A DNA stretch of 64,000 nucleotides from Algoriphagus sp. (GCF_024305035.1 NZ_JAMWZB010000007.1:51905-115904), one strand, 5' to 3'. Positions 37,060 to 46,486 are shown, counted from the stretch's first letter. Notes: a model not told the origin generated them from the letters alone. Made by a program: numbers and translations.

Positions 37060-37106
37060 AAGTACTAAAAGTTCAACCCCTATATTTCTTTTACCAGAAC
37101 GAAGCA

Positions 37107-37148
37107 ACTACTTCAGTCTTCTAATTAACTATCCAAACGTGAAGTAGT
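37107..37148. promoter_or_regulatory. Spaced inverted repeat upstream of the small secreted protein
   Basis: ACTACTTCA (37107-37115) and TGAAGTAGT (37140-37148), exact complements 24 bases apart, about 60 bases before the next start codon. It could be an operator or a loose hairpin; nothing more can be said. Confidence 0.3.
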
Positions 37149-37205
37149 GATCACTCACAAAATTTCAATTTTAAAACCTTATCCACTAATAAAAATAAAC
37201 AACTT

Positions 37206-37622
37206 ATGTACTTCAAAAAAATCCTGATTTTAATCCTTTTGGCACCCATCCTCTTCCTATCAAGTGAGAGGTCTGACTATCTCAAGAAAGGAGAACCAGA
37301 ACAAGCAGTAGAATACCGACTCGTTGTCAAGATTATCAACGATGAGTGGAGAGTGGTCTTTGATGGAGATGAAACGAGAAGTGATGTAACAGTCCGAAGG
37401 GGAGACCGAATCAGATGGATAGTCGAAGGATCTGATGCTTCATTTGCATTTCCTGATACTCGGATATTTGGACTGGAGACACGAGATATTAAAGATGGAA
37501 ATCCACTCGTAATGGCTGTGTCGGAAAATGCCCCAGATGGAACTTTTGCCTATTCGGTATTTATCCACGAGGCAATGACCTATGCCCGAGGACAATCTCC
37601 TCCACGGATTATCATTAGATAG
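37206..37622 (+). CDS. Small secreted beta-rich protein, possibly cupredoxin-like
   Basis: 138 residues with a hydrophobic leader (MYFKKILILILLAPILFLSS). The rest is short beta strands: YRLVVKIINDEWRVVF, SDVTVRRGDRIRWIVEGSDASFAFPD, FAYSVFIHEAMTYARG, PRIIIR. The order 'xVxRGDxIxWxVxG' then a closing 'GTFAYSVFIHE' resembles a cupredoxin-type Greek-key fold, but the His/Cys/Met copper ligands are not evident. Fold is a guess; function unknown. It lies 80 bases before the coding frame of the next propeller kinase and could be a periplasmic accessory of it. Confidence 0.6.
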   Translation: MYFKKILILILLAPILFLSSERSDYLKKGEPEQAVEYRLVVKIINDEWRVVFDGDETRSDVTVRRGDRIRWIVEGSDASFAFPDTRIFGLETRDIKDGNPLVMAVSENAPDGTFAYSVFIHEAMTYARGQSPPRIIIR

Positions 37623-37810
37623 TAGCTGGGTTACTCCAAGACCTGAGAAAACCAACGCTTCATCCAATCCTTCAACTTTGATTTATTGACTCCTTTACCT
37701 TAATGCAGCTAAAAACTAAGCGGATTCATTCGATAAAGCTTGCCTTTAACCCTAAAGGTAAAAAGAAAAATACCTTCGATCCTTTATCTGGAGTGAACGG
37801 TAAGAATGTC

Positions 37811-40800
37811 ATGCAATCTATCCTTTGCTGGATTGGCTGCCTTGTACTATCCATGAGCTGTCAAAAAGGAGATCAATTAAGTGGTGAGGCGGTACAAAAC
37901 CCTCAGGATCCGGCGAGTGCTTTTCTGCCAAAAACCACTTATTTGGACAGCCTCTCAGCCTCCCTTCAGCCTAAAAAGAGTTGGATAAGGGATCATTCTC
38001 CTCCCAAAACTTTACCAATCCCCAAAACCCACTCAGAGTCTTATACCATCCGGAGTGGAGAAAATGAACCCCAAACTATACAACCTCCTCAGGTAATTCA
38101 CCGGTCCTACCTAGTAAACCAAAAAGGAGAGGCTATTTTGGATAGTGATGGGAATCCTTATTACCTGGGCGATGGAGGGATTTCCCATTTTTCCACTTTC
38201 ACCACCGACGATGGCTTGAGTCTTGACAACATCACCTCCTCCCTGATGGATCAATCCGGAAACATTTGGTTTGGCACCTGGGGAGGAGGAATATCCAAAT
38301 TTGACGGGCTCTCTTTTACCAATTTTACCACAGCGCATGGTCTTGCCAACAATCTGGTTCACTGCCTGGCAGAGGATCAGGAGGGAAACCTTTGGATCGG
38401 GACCGAAGGTGGTGGGATTTCGATTTACGACGGTTATGCTTTCACCAGCAAAACTACTGCTGATGGGCTGGCAAATGACGTCATTTATGGAATCACCCCT
38501 GTGAGTAATGGAACTATTTGGATCGCTGCGGGAGAGGGTGGAGCTTCCAATTTTGACGGGGAGCATTTTACCACCTATAATCAAACCAATGGCTTACAGG
38601 GAAATTCAATCCTTAAAATCGCAGAAGACAAGAACGGCTTTATTTGGTTTGCCACAGGTAGTGAGGGCGTTTCCAGGTTTGATGGTGATCAGTTTCTCAA
38701 CTTTACGACCGAAGACGGACTATCCGCCAATGCTATAAATTGCATCAGCAAAGACCGGTCTGGCAACCTATGGATAGGCACCAAAGGTGGCGGTATCTCC
38801 AAGTATCAGGAAAGCACGGATCTGAAGACAAAAGGAACCTTCATCTCCTTTGGTATGGCAGATGGACTGGCAAATGAGGAAGTGTGGGATATTGAAGAGG
38901 ACTTGGCTGGAAACTTATGGTTTGCTACCGAAGGAGGTGGAGTTTCAAAATTTGATGGAGAAAAATTCACTAATTATACCAGTCAGCAGGGCTTGCCCAA
39001 AGATATTGTGTACAGTATCACAGCGGATGGCTCCGGAAATATGTGGTTTGGAACCGCCGGAGGAGGAGTTTCGGTTTACAAAGGGAATGCCTTCAATAAT
39101 TTTACAGCTGATCTCGGTTTAGTCAAAAATAGTGTCTATGGAATCCTAGAAGACGATCAAGGCAACTTGTGGTTTGGCACGGATGGTGGAGGGCTATCCA
39201 AATATGACGGCAAATCATTCACCAATTTCACCGAAGCGCAAGGCCTCCCAAATTCACTGATTATCAGCGCACTAAAAGACAGTAAAGGCCAGCTTTGGTT
39301 TGGAACCGGTGGTGGAGGTATCGGACTTTTGAGCAATGCATGGAGCCAAAGGCAGAACCCAAGCATTACCATTTTTGACTCCTCCAATGGCCTTCCCAAC
39401 GACATTATTTACAGCCTTGAGGAAGATAGCCGGGGTAACATCTGGATAGGAACCGGCGGGGCTGGTTTAGTGAAATTTGACTGGAACACCCAGCCTACAG
39501 GACAGGCTTCCTTTACCACATTCACCAGCAAGCAAGGGCTAGCCAGCGATTATGTTTACAGCATTTATGAAGATCGTAAAGGCGAAATTTGGGTAGGTAC
39601 CGCGGGGGGAGGAATATCCAACTTTGACGGGACATCTTTTACTAATTTTGACCACTCGCAAGGATTATCAAATCCGATTGTTTGGAGCATACTTGAAGAC
39701 AAAAGTGGAAAGCTCTGGTTTGCCACCCAAGGTGGAGGAGTTTCAAGGTTTGACGGCCGATCTTTTAGCAATTTCACCATGCGGGAGGGATTAGTAGATG
39801 ATACGGTATATGATGTGCTCGAAGATCCCGACGGGAATATTTTTATCGGAACCAATCAAGGATTTACCGTCATCCCCTCAGAAGCAGCTTCTCTTCCATT
39901 TTCAGAAATCCGGGAAAAACTAGAATTTTATAATACGGCTCATGGCTACCCCGTAAAAGACGTAAACAAAGGAATCTATCTGGACCGTCAGGGGACCATC
40001 TGGGCCGGAAATGGAAGCGACAAAACCGGCTTGGTCAAATTTAATTACCGCGCCCTGCGGAAAAGGAAGAATCAGCCGAGAATCACCATTAAAAGTATCA
40101 AAATAGACGAGCAGCCGATCAGCTGGACTTCTTTGCAAAGCAGTAAAGAATCCTCCGATCAAACCTCCTCACAGGCCTATTTACTGGATGAAGTGAGGGT
40201 TTTGGGGAGACAGCTCAGTCCTGAGGAGAGAAAATCAAATCAAAAAGCATTTGCAAAAATCGAGTTTTCTGGAGTCAGTAGGTTCGAAAATTTCCCGAAA
40301 GATCTGATTCTTCCCTTTACTCAAAACCAAATTACGATTGGATTTGGGACCGATGAATTGGTCAGGTCCAATCTGATAGAATACCAATATATCCTCGAAG
40401 GATACAGCAAAACCTGGAGCCCTGTACTTAAAAACAACCTAGCCACCTTCGGTAACATCAGCGAAGGCGACTATATCTTTAAGGTCAAAGCGAGGTATTC
40501 CGGCCCTGCAGAAACTGAAGGAAACCAATGGTCAGAAGAAGCCACCTATAGATTTTCCGTACTTCCTCCTATGCACCGCACCTGGTGGGCCTATTTAATT
40601 TATTTCATCATCCTAATGGTAGGGATCAAGGGGGTGGATAAATTTCAAAAGGCCAAAACCATCCGAAAAGAACGGGAACGCATACAACTCAAAGAACTGG
40701 AGCATGCCAAGGAAATCGAAAAGGCCTATTTGGACTTAAAAATCACCCAAGCCCAACTTGTACAGCAGGAAAAACTAGCTTCTCTTGGTCAGCTTACCGC

Positions 40801-41542
40801 CGGTATCGCTCACGAGATTAAAAATCCCCTGAATTTTGTCAACAACTTTTCAGAAGTCTCCATCGAATTAATCGAAGAAGCCTTGGAGGAGATTAGAAAG
40901 AACCGAGAACTCCCTGCTGATTCGGAGGACAAAGACGACACCCTAGTAGATGAGATTCTGGATGATATCAAAATCAATTTAATCAAAATCAACGAGCATG
41001 GTACCCGGGCCAATGGCATTGTCACCTCCATGTTGCAGCACTCCCGCGGAGGCTCTGGAACCCTAGCGCCCACTGACCTCAATGCGCTTGTCAAGGAATA
41101 TGCAAATCTGAGCTTTCATGGAATGCGCGCCAGCAAAAGGCCCATAGACGTGGAAATCAATTTTGAGTTGGACCCGGAGGTCAAAGAGCTCTCCCTAATC
41201 AAGGAAGACTTTACCCGAGTTTTGATCAATCTCTGCAACAATGCCTTTGATGCCATGCGAGAAACAGAATCTAATCGAAAACCCAAGCTAACGCTACGCA
41301 CCTTCAAAACGAAAAACCAGATCCACATCGAAGTTGAAGACAACGGCCCCGGCATTCCTGATGAGATCAAAGACAGAATCCTGCAGCCATTCTTCACCAC
41401 CAAAAAAGGAACCGAGGGAACGGGGCTTGGCCTGAGCATTACCCATGATATTGTGAAAGCGCATGGAGGAGAGCTCGAGGTACAGTCTGAACCGGGAAAT
41501 ACAGTTTTTAAAATTACGCTTAAAGAATACTTGAATGCTTAA
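37811..41542 (+). CDS. Histidine kinase with fourteen Reg_prop repeats and a lipobox
   Basis: 1243 residues from ATG 37811; the frame is open from an ATG at 37703, but only the inner start gives a signal (MQSILCWIGCLVLSMSC, possible lipobox LSMSC). Fourteen Reg_prop repeats of the form SGNLWFGTEGGGVSKFDG are countable between about residues 150 and 740, enough for two seven-bladed propellers. Then Y_Y_Y (about 850-920), one membrane span (WWAYLIYFIILMVGI), coiled coil, HisKA with His1001, HATPase_c with DNGPGIPDE and GTGLGLSITHD. No receiver or AraC domain. The kinase core belongs with those at 25691 and 33811 (GQLTAGIAHEIKNP) and lacks their palindromic insertion. A lipid anchor plus a transmembrane helix would be unusual. 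Confidence 0.9.
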   Translation: MQSILCWIGCLVLSMSCQKGDQLSGEAVQNPQDPASAFLPKTTYLDSLSASLQPKKSWIRDHSPPKTLPIPKTHSESYTIRSGENEPQTIQPPQVIHRSYLVNQKGEAILDSDGNPYYLGDGGISHFSTFTTDDGLSLDNITSSLMDQSGNIWFGTWGGGISKFDGLSFTNFTTAHGLANNLVHCLAEDQEGNLWIGTEGGGISIYDGYAFTSKTTADGLANDVIYGITPVSNGTIWIAAGEGGASNFDGEHFTTYNQTNGLQGNSILKIAEDKNGFIWFATGSEGVSRFDGDQFLNFTTEDGLSANAINCISKDRSGNLWIGTKGGGISKYQESTDLKTKGTFISFGMADGLANEEVWDIEEDLAGNLWFATEGGGVSKFDGEKFTNYTSQQGLPKDIVYSITADGSGNMWFGTAGGGVSVYKGNAFNNFTADLGLVKNSVYGILEDDQGNLWFGTDGGGLSKYDGKSFTNFTEAQGLPNSLIISALKDSKGQLWFGTGGGGIGLLSNAWSQRQNPSITIFDSSNGLPNDIIYSLEEDSRGNIWIGTGGAGLVKFDWNTQPTGQASFTTFTSKQGLASDYVYSIYEDRKGEIWVGTAGGGISNFDGTSFTNFDHSQGLSNPIVWSILEDKSGKLWFATQGGGVSRFDGRSFSNFTMREGLVDDTVYDVLEDPDGNIFIGTNQGFTVIPSEAASLPFSEIREKLEFYNTAHGYPVKDVNKGIYLDRQGTIWAGNGSDKTGLVKFNYRALRKRKNQPRITIKSIKIDEQPISWTSLQSSKESSDQTSSQAYLLDEVRVLGRQLSPEERKSNQKAFAKIEFSGVSRFENFPKDLILPFTQNQITIGFGTDELVRSNLIEYQYILEGYSKTWSPVLKNNLATFGNISEGDYIFKVKARYSGPAETEGNQWSEEATYRFSVLPPMHRTWWAYLIYFIILMVGIKGVDKFQKAKTIRKERERIQLKELEHAKEIEKAYLDLKITQAQLVQQEKLASLGQLTAGIAHEIKNPLNFVNNFSEVSIELIEEALEEIRKNRELPADSEDKDDTLVDEILDDIKINLIKINEHGTRANGIVTSMLQHSRGGSGTLAPTDLNALVKEYANLSFHGMRASKRPIDVEINFELDPEVKELSLIKEDFTRVLINLCNNAFDAMRETESNRKPKLTLRTFKTKNQIHIEVEDNGPGIPDEIKDRILQPFFTTKKGTEGTGLGLSITHDIVKAHGGELEVQSEPGNTVFKITLKEYLNA

Positions 41543-41581
41543 ATTTTTCAAAAAAATTCAACAATCCATCCTTACACAACT

Positions 41582-42280
41582 ATGAAACCAATTAAATGGG
41601 AATACCCAACTTCCACCCCTTGGGTCATAGGTCTATTGCTCCTATCCTTTCTTGCATTTTGGCAGAGTTATTACTTGGTATTTGCTGTGAGTCCAGGCTA
41701 TGTCCACTTCCATTCATTTACGGCGATTTTGTGGTTTGCCTTGCTAATAATCCAACCTATCCTCATCAAGTCCCGCAGATTAGACCTTCACCGCTTATTC
41801 GGTAAAATTTCCTACCCGATTGCATTTTCTATCGTATTGAGCATTCTGATCTTAGCTCAAAGCCGAATTTCAACTTCTCCAGAGGAAATGTACCCCTTCC
41901 AATCCTTTCTGCTTTACTTACAGCTTTCCCTCGCAGTTGCTTTTACCCTCACCTTTGGATTTGCCATTTATTTTAGAAAAACTAAATCCATCCATGCCAG
42001 ATTAATGCTAGCCACTACGCTAACATTTATTGATCCCATTATTTCGCGGATTATCTTCCGTTATTTCTCAGGCTTTGAAATTAACCTACAGTGGCTCTCC
42101 TTTGGAGCCATTATCTTACTCCTGGTGATCTTCTCATTTCTCGATCGCAAGGACCAAAAAACAAAATGGGTCTTCCCTGGATTGCTTTTGCTCTACACTT
42201 GTATTGCCATCCCTATCTTTTTTGAGCTCACACGATTAGAGGCATGGCAGTCTTTTGCAGCCTGGTATGCCCAATTCTAA
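41582..42280 (+). CDS. Seven-span membrane protein of unknown function
   Basis: 232 residues with about seven membrane spans (WVIGLLLLSFLAFWQSYYLVF, FTAILWFALLIIQPILI, ISYPIAFSIVLSILILA, LSLAVAFTLTFGFAIYF and others). Between spans are HFHSFTAILWF and RLDLHRLFGK, and a later HARLMLAT; this His pattern recalls DUF2306/cytochrome b561-like proteins, including the one at 51353, but the match is loose. Ten bases separate it from the DUF6090 gene, so they are probably co-transcribed. Confidence 0.65.
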   Translation: MKPIKWEYPTSTPWVIGLLLLSFLAFWQSYYLVFAVSPGYVHFHSFTAILWFALLIIQPILIKSRRLDLHRLFGKISYPIAFSIVLSILILAQSRISTSPEEMYPFQSFLLYLQLSLAVAFTLTFGFAIYFRKTKSIHARLMLATTLTFIDPIISRIIFRYFSGFEINLQWLSFGAIILLLVIFSFLDRKDQKTKWVFPGLLLLYTCIAIPIFFELTRLEAWQSFAAWYAQF

Positions 42281-42290
42281 ACAGTAAATA

Positions 42291-43100
42291 ATGCTTAAAT
42301 TCTTCCGAACTATCCGCAAAAAATTGATAAAACAGGATACTGTCCAAAAGCCTACCTCGTCGGCCGGCAAGTACCTGTTGTATGCCCTTGGCGAAATTCT
42401 GCTGGTTGTGATGGGGATATTGATTGCGCTTCAAGTGAACACCTGGAATGAAAACAAGGTCCTCAAAAGGCAGGAAAAAGTCTATCTGAAATTACTTAAG
42501 GATGATCTCAGCTTACAATTGGAAGAAAATCAACTTCAACATTCATTTTTAGTGAAATTTAAGGAAGATGAAGAGAGACTCACCGAATTTCTCGCTAAGA
42601 GATTCCAAGTGGAGGAAACACAAAGACCAGAAGTAAAACTGATTCTAACCAAACTCGTAATCGGCCGTACCTATGGCATTTACGATGCCACTTACCTCGA
42701 TCTGACCTCTTCAGGGAATCTTGTACTCATCAGCGATCAAGTCCTGAAAAACAAGATCATCCAACATTACCAAATTCAACATCGGGATCGAAACGTAATC
42801 AACAACAATGAACTTAATACTTTTAAAGAACTTTGGACAAAACTCGTAGATCGAAACGTTCTTTTGTTAAATCCACGTTTCAATGAATTACTATCTGGTA
42901 ATCGCCTTCTTGAACAGGATCCTCGTATCGGATTTCTAGACAAGATTTATTTTAAAAATTTGGCAGAGGAGAACAATTTGATCTTAATACGAAATGTGAT
43001 GGCTTACAAAATTGCAAGTACCACCATAGGATTAAGCTTTCTGGAGGAAAGTAATATTCGGATAGCGGAATTGATGAGTGAAATTGAACCCGAACTATAA
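42291..43100 (+). CDS. DUF6090-family protein
   Basis: 269 residues. The N-terminus is diagnostic: LKFFRTIRKKLI, then SSAGKYLLYALGEILLVVMGILIALQVNTWNE, one membrane helix followed by a basic turn. The rest is a largely helical domain (KVYLKLLKDDLSLQLEENQ; DATYLDLTSSGNL) probably on the outer face. The family occurs in Bacteroidota, often in several copies; function unknown. It follows the seven-span membrane gene closely. The N-terminus of a second, broken member is present at 59334. Confidence 0.85.
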   Translation: MLKFFRTIRKKLIKQDTVQKPTSSAGKYLLYALGEILLVVMGILIALQVNTWNENKVLKRQEKVYLKLLKDDLSLQLEENQLQHSFLVKFKEDEERLTEFLAKRFQVEETQRPEVKLILTKLVIGRTYGIYDATYLDLTSSGNLVLISDQVLKNKIIQHYQIQHRDRNVINNNELNTFKELWTKLVDRNVLLLNPRFNELLSGNRLLEQDPRIGFLDKIYFKNLAEENNLILIRNVMAYKIASTTIGLSFLEESNIRIAELMSEIEPEL

Positions 43101-43164
43101 GAAATGGCCAGGTTGGTAAATCTTAGTTTTTCCCCAAAAAAATCCAATCCTTAATTTTACTCAA

Positions 43165-44310
43165 ATGCAGAACTCAATTTTTGTAGCTTTTATTTTCCTG
43201 ACTTTTCTAGCCGCTTGTACACCGGAGCGAGCAGAGGAGACTTTTGAAGATTCCTATCAATGGGTTATCCAAGACTCCATTCAGGTGGATTTCATGGGAG
43301 AATTGGCATTGCTGGATTACGACCCTGCCCAACAATTATTTGTGTCAAGATGGAATGCGCAGGAAGAATATGTGATATTTGATGAATCGGGGCAAGTCAA
43401 TCATACATTTAAATTAAATGAAGACGGACCGAATCGAATCGGATGGGTTCAGGGCATCAACTTTTTAGATGGAAAGCTTTGGATCATGGATCAGGTAAAA
43501 GGAATTTACGTGTTTGATCTCGATGGAACGTTTTTGGAAAAGTACCCTACCCCAAAGGATTACTTTTACCTCAATGGATTACCCTTCGGAGCCCACCTTC
43601 GGGGAGATGAATTGTTCTACTTACGGCCTGAACATGGAGAAAGTCGGCCTGATATTCCTTCATTGTTTTCCAATGTTTACTCAGCTGATATTTTGGAAGT
43701 TTTCAATACCTCTAGCGGTATAACTCGGACCACCATGCCATTCCCTCCCAATACGGTTTATAATTCAGAAAACTTTTACAATTGGACTTTTCCCATGATT
43801 ATCAAACACCAAGATGAGTGGATTTTAACCCTGCTTGCCGAGCAGAAGTATTTTGTCTATCAAGAGAAGGATGGAGAGATTCAGTTTGTCAGAGCGGTTG
43901 ACCTTGCCTTAAAGGATGCTATTACTATGCCTGGTATTCCTATGAATAGACAAGCAGATTGGTATGAGGAGTTTGGAAATGTGATTTTTGGAAGGATTGA
44001 GCAAATCTACCGAAGAGAAAATGACCTCATCGTCATCTATACCAAAGGAGTGGGTGAAGAGCTTGCCAGTCAGCATAATCGTGAAAATTGGGAAGAATGG
44101 CTCGCTTTTTTGGAAAATATTCCCCGCTATGCCGCTGTTTTTGATGATAATCATGAATTAATCCAACAGGATTTACCGCTACCAAAGGGGGTACGACTCT
44201 CGTCCATCGTAACTAGTGAAGGGGCTATTATTGCCGAAAAGAACCAAGAATATTTTGGTGTGGAAGAGGATTTTCTGATCTATTATAAGCTGGATTTGGT
44301 TCGGAGATAA
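43165..44310 (+). CDS. DUF4221-like / six-bladed propeller lipoprotein
   Basis: 381 residues. Lipoprotein signal MQNSIFVAFIFLTFLAAC (Cys18). Mature part rich in propeller-like strands: QQLFVSRWNAQEEYVIFDESGQ, GKLWIMDQVKGIYVFDLDGTF, DEWILTLLAEQKYFVYQEKDG. It is similar in length and plan to the DUF4221 protein at 61097. Function unknown; probably a surface or periplasmic lipoprotein. Followed directly by a TnpB remnant. Confidence 0.7.
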   Translation: MQNSIFVAFIFLTFLAACTPERAEETFEDSYQWVIQDSIQVDFMGELALLDYDPAQQLFVSRWNAQEEYVIFDESGQVNHTFKLNEDGPNRIGWVQGINFLDGKLWIMDQVKGIYVFDLDGTFLEKYPTPKDYFYLNGLPFGAHLRGDELFYLRPEHGESRPDIPSLFSNVYSADILEVFNTSSGITRTTMPFPPNTVYNSENFYNWTFPMIIKHQDEWILTLLAEQKYFVYQEKDGEIQFVRAVDLALKDAITMPGIPMNRQADWYEEFGNVIFGRIEQIYRRENDLIVIYTKGVGEELASQHNRENWEEWLAFLENIPRYAAVFDDNHELIQQDLPLPKGVRLSSIVTSEGAIIAEKNQEYFGVEEDFLIYYKLDLVRR

Positions 44311-44327
44311 CTGTTAATTGACCGATC

Positions 44328-44686
44328 TTCGTAGAAGAAACTTTTGAAAATATTCTAGAAGTATTGATTAAAAATCACAAACTATCCAAACCTATTGCAG
44401 ATGCAAGTTGGGGAGACTTGGTTACACTTCTTCAATAGAAGTGTGATGGGTATGGGAAAGAACTGGTACAAGTCAATCGTTTCTACCCTTCATCAAAAAC
44501 TTGTGGAGACTGTGGTTGGATAAATCAAGAATTAAAACTTTCAGATAGAGAATGGACTGATAACTCTTGCGGTGCAATACACACCAAAGTTATATGCTCA
44601 AAGAAGGTTTAAAAATTTGGGGAAGAGACTGTCCAAAACTTAGGTGCAGAGGAAATCAGACGTTAGCAATCACGCACACGCGATGA
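44328..44686 (+). pseudogene. Remnant of an IS200/IS605-type tnpB gene (C-terminal part)
   Basis: Read from 44328: FVEETFENILEV, then IKNHKLSKPIADASWGDLVTLLQ, an in-frame TAG (44436-44438), GYGKELVQVNRFYPSSKTCGD, CGWINQELKLSDREWTDNSCG. After a frame change near 44600 it continues EGLKIWGRDCPKLR, GNQTLAITHTR and a TGA at 44684. These are the closing RuvC and zinc-finger parts of TnpB. The second Cys pair and the HDRDxNAA block with the last catalytic Asp are lost (AIHTKVICSKK), and the N-terminal two thirds are absent. It is dead as a nuclease. The following DNA to about 44730 (ending GGGTAGTTCACG) may be the old right end and guide-RNA region; this is a guess. Confidence 0.85.
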
Positions 44687-44752
44687 AACCCGAAGCCTAG
44701 TTGTCTTTAGTAAATGGGTAGTTCACGCCACCCTGCTGCCTGGCTGCTCGCT

Positions 44753-44775
44753 AGATTTGTCCAGTGGACAAATCT
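44753..44775. repeat. Perfect palindromic element beside the TnpB remnant
   Basis: AGATTTGTCCA (44753-44763), one base G, TGGACAAATCT (44765-44775). It lies between the TnpB remnant and the SDR gene, in a 270-base stretch without a gene. TTTGTCCA-TGGACAAA palindromes are, from memory, frequent in Bacteroidota intergenic DNA. Confidence 0.65.
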
Positions 44776-44815
44776 TTAACGCTAGCCCCTCCCATAGGGA
44801 AAAAAAATCTTATTG

Positions 44816-44835
44816 CCAGAGGTTTTAACCTCTGG
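44816..44835. repeat. Second palindrome in the same gap
   Basis: CCAGAGGTT (44816-44824), TT, AACCTCTGG (44827-44835); perfect 9-base arms. No T run, so it looks like an intergenic palindromic repeat rather than a terminator. Confidence 0.6.
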
Positions 44836-44957
44836 AATCATGAATATCAATGACTCATGGGAAAGTCCCGTAGCGACTGACGACATCACTCTATTCGAAA
44901 TATATCTATTCAATTTTAGCTTGAAATTTTGATTTAAACCCACCAAATCCTCCCCCA

Positions 44958-45710
44958 ATGAAACTCCAAAACAAAACCTTTATCGTCACCGGTGCCACCA
45001 GTGGAATGGGGAAAGCCATTGCCCTAACTTTTGCCAAAGAGGGAGCTAATCTGATTCTCAGCGGAAGAAATGAAGAAGCCGGAAAAGAACTGTCTAAACA
45101 ACTCAGCGGAAAGGCTTATTTTCTTCCAGGTGACGTCAGTGAGCCCGAGTATAATCAAGCCTTGGTGGATTTGGCGGTGGAAAAATTCGGACAGTTAGAC
45201 GGGATCTCTACTAATGCAGGGATGCTAGGACTCGGGTCTATCACCGAGTTGAGTCCGGACCAATGGTCCCTAACGCTTGAAGTCAACTTGAGTTCGGTCT
45301 TTTATCTCCTCAGAGCAGCCCTTCCTGAGTTGCAAAAAAGGCCGCAAGCTGCTGTGATAATCAATAGCTCTATTGCTGCCTTCAAATCCTTTCCCAATCA
45401 TCCAGCATACTGCGCTTCCAAAGCAGGACTGGTAGCTTTAGCCAAACAGGCAGCAGTGGATTACGCTCCCCAAGTCCGTATCAATTGCATTTGTCCCGGA
45501 CCGGTGGATACCCCCTTTATTCATGCCTCTGCTGTGGCTTTTCCCGATCCGGCTAAAGCCGTGGAAAATGCTGGAAAAAACACCCTAATCCAGCGTTTGG
45601 GCGAGCCAGAGGATATCGCAAAGCTTGCTCTTTTCCTGGCCTCAGAAGATGCCTCTTGGATCACAGGTGCTGCCTATATCCTAGATGGAGGGATTATGGC
45701 TAAAGGGTAA
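44958..45710 (+). CDS. Classical SDR-family oxidoreductase
   Basis: 250 residues, the classical length. Cofactor motif TGATSGMGKAIA (about 10-21), STNAG (NNAG variant), catalytic Ser in IINSSIAAF, YCASK with Tyr and Lys, CPGPVDTPF, and the C-terminal GAAYILDGG. NAD(P)-dependent oxidation or reduction of a small alcohol or ketone; substrate unknown. Single gene. Confidence 0.93.
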   Translation: MKLQNKTFIVTGATSGMGKAIALTFAKEGANLILSGRNEEAGKELSKQLSGKAYFLPGDVSEPEYNQALVDLAVEKFGQLDGISTNAGMLGLGSITELSPDQWSLTLEVNLSSVFYLLRAALPELQKRPQAAVIINSSIAAFKSFPNHPAYCASKAGLVALAKQAAVDYAPQVRINCICPGPVDTPFIHASAVAFPDPAKAVENAGKNTLIQRLGEPEDIAKLALFLASEDASWITGAAYILDGGIMAKG

Positions 45711-45964
45711 ACTGTAGATTGTTGGAACTTACAATTCTTTAAAGCCGACCCAATCCATACCAGTAGTTCAATGGTCCAAATACGAGTGATTAATCCCTTA
45801 TTATGGGGTAAATAATCGAAAAATTTAACTTTTCAAATTCATCTAATAATTCAATACTTTTAAAACTAAAAAAATCTATATTTTAGAAAATAAAATATTG
45901 TATTTCAGTATTTTTACCATTTTTTTAATCTAAATTTCATCAACACAATTAAACTCCATCAACT

Positions 45965-46486
45965 ATGAAAATTACAATTCAAATGCTAATCTTGGTCTTA
46001 CTAATGACCGCTTGCCAACAACCGTCCAAATACACCCAACAATCTCCCGAAATAGAGGCTGCAAAAGCATTACTCCAAGCCTCTGCCTCTGGGGATTTTG
46101 AAGCCCAGCGGGAATTTTATGCTGAAAACGCGCAAATCTTTTACAATGTTACGGAAGACAAACCCAGCACCATTGATGAAATGATCGAGCAACAACAAAG
46201 TGAAGGAGACCAATTCTCCAATGTCAAAATCACCGTAGAAGAGGATGCCATCGAAATGGTAACCACCGACAAAGGCGAAACCTGGGTCAACTGCTGGGGA
46301 GAATGGAGTGCAACCCATACTGCAAGCGGCAAAACCTTCATAGTGCCTTTTCATGAAACATTCCAGTTTGAAAACGGTAAGATTATCAAAGATTTCGGAT
46401 ATTGGGACAATGCACCTATCATGATGGCGATGATGGAATACGAAGAATCTCAGAAAGCTGCGATGGATTCGACCCTCATCGATTAG
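45965..46486 (+). CDS. SnoaL/NTF2-like lipoprotein
   Basis: 173 residues. Lipoprotein signal MKITIQMLILVLLMTAC (Cys17). The mature protein has the NTF2-like plan: helical start AAKALLQASASGDFEAQREFY, then curved sheet segments ISSMVL-like positions at VKITVEEDAIEMV, GETWVNCWGEWSATH, FIVPFHETFQFENGKIIKDFGYWD. Members of the fold bind or isomerise small hydrophobic ligands; no function can be assigned. A good terminator follows. About 250 AT-rich bases upstream show no gene. Confidence 0.8.
   Translation: MKITIQMLILVLLMTACQQPSKYTQQSPEIEAAKALLQASASGDFEAQREFYAENAQIFYNVTEDKPSTIDEMIEQQQSEGDQFSNVKITVEEDAIEMVTTDKGETWVNCWGEWSATHTASGKTFIVPFHETFQFENGKIIKDFGYWDNAPIMMAMMEYEESQKAAMDSTLID

Noticed and set aside
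44687..44957. Second small gene or transfer RNA between the TnpB remnant and the SDR gene
   Set aside because: Only palindromes and the possible transposon end are visible; no cloverleaf or open frame of note.
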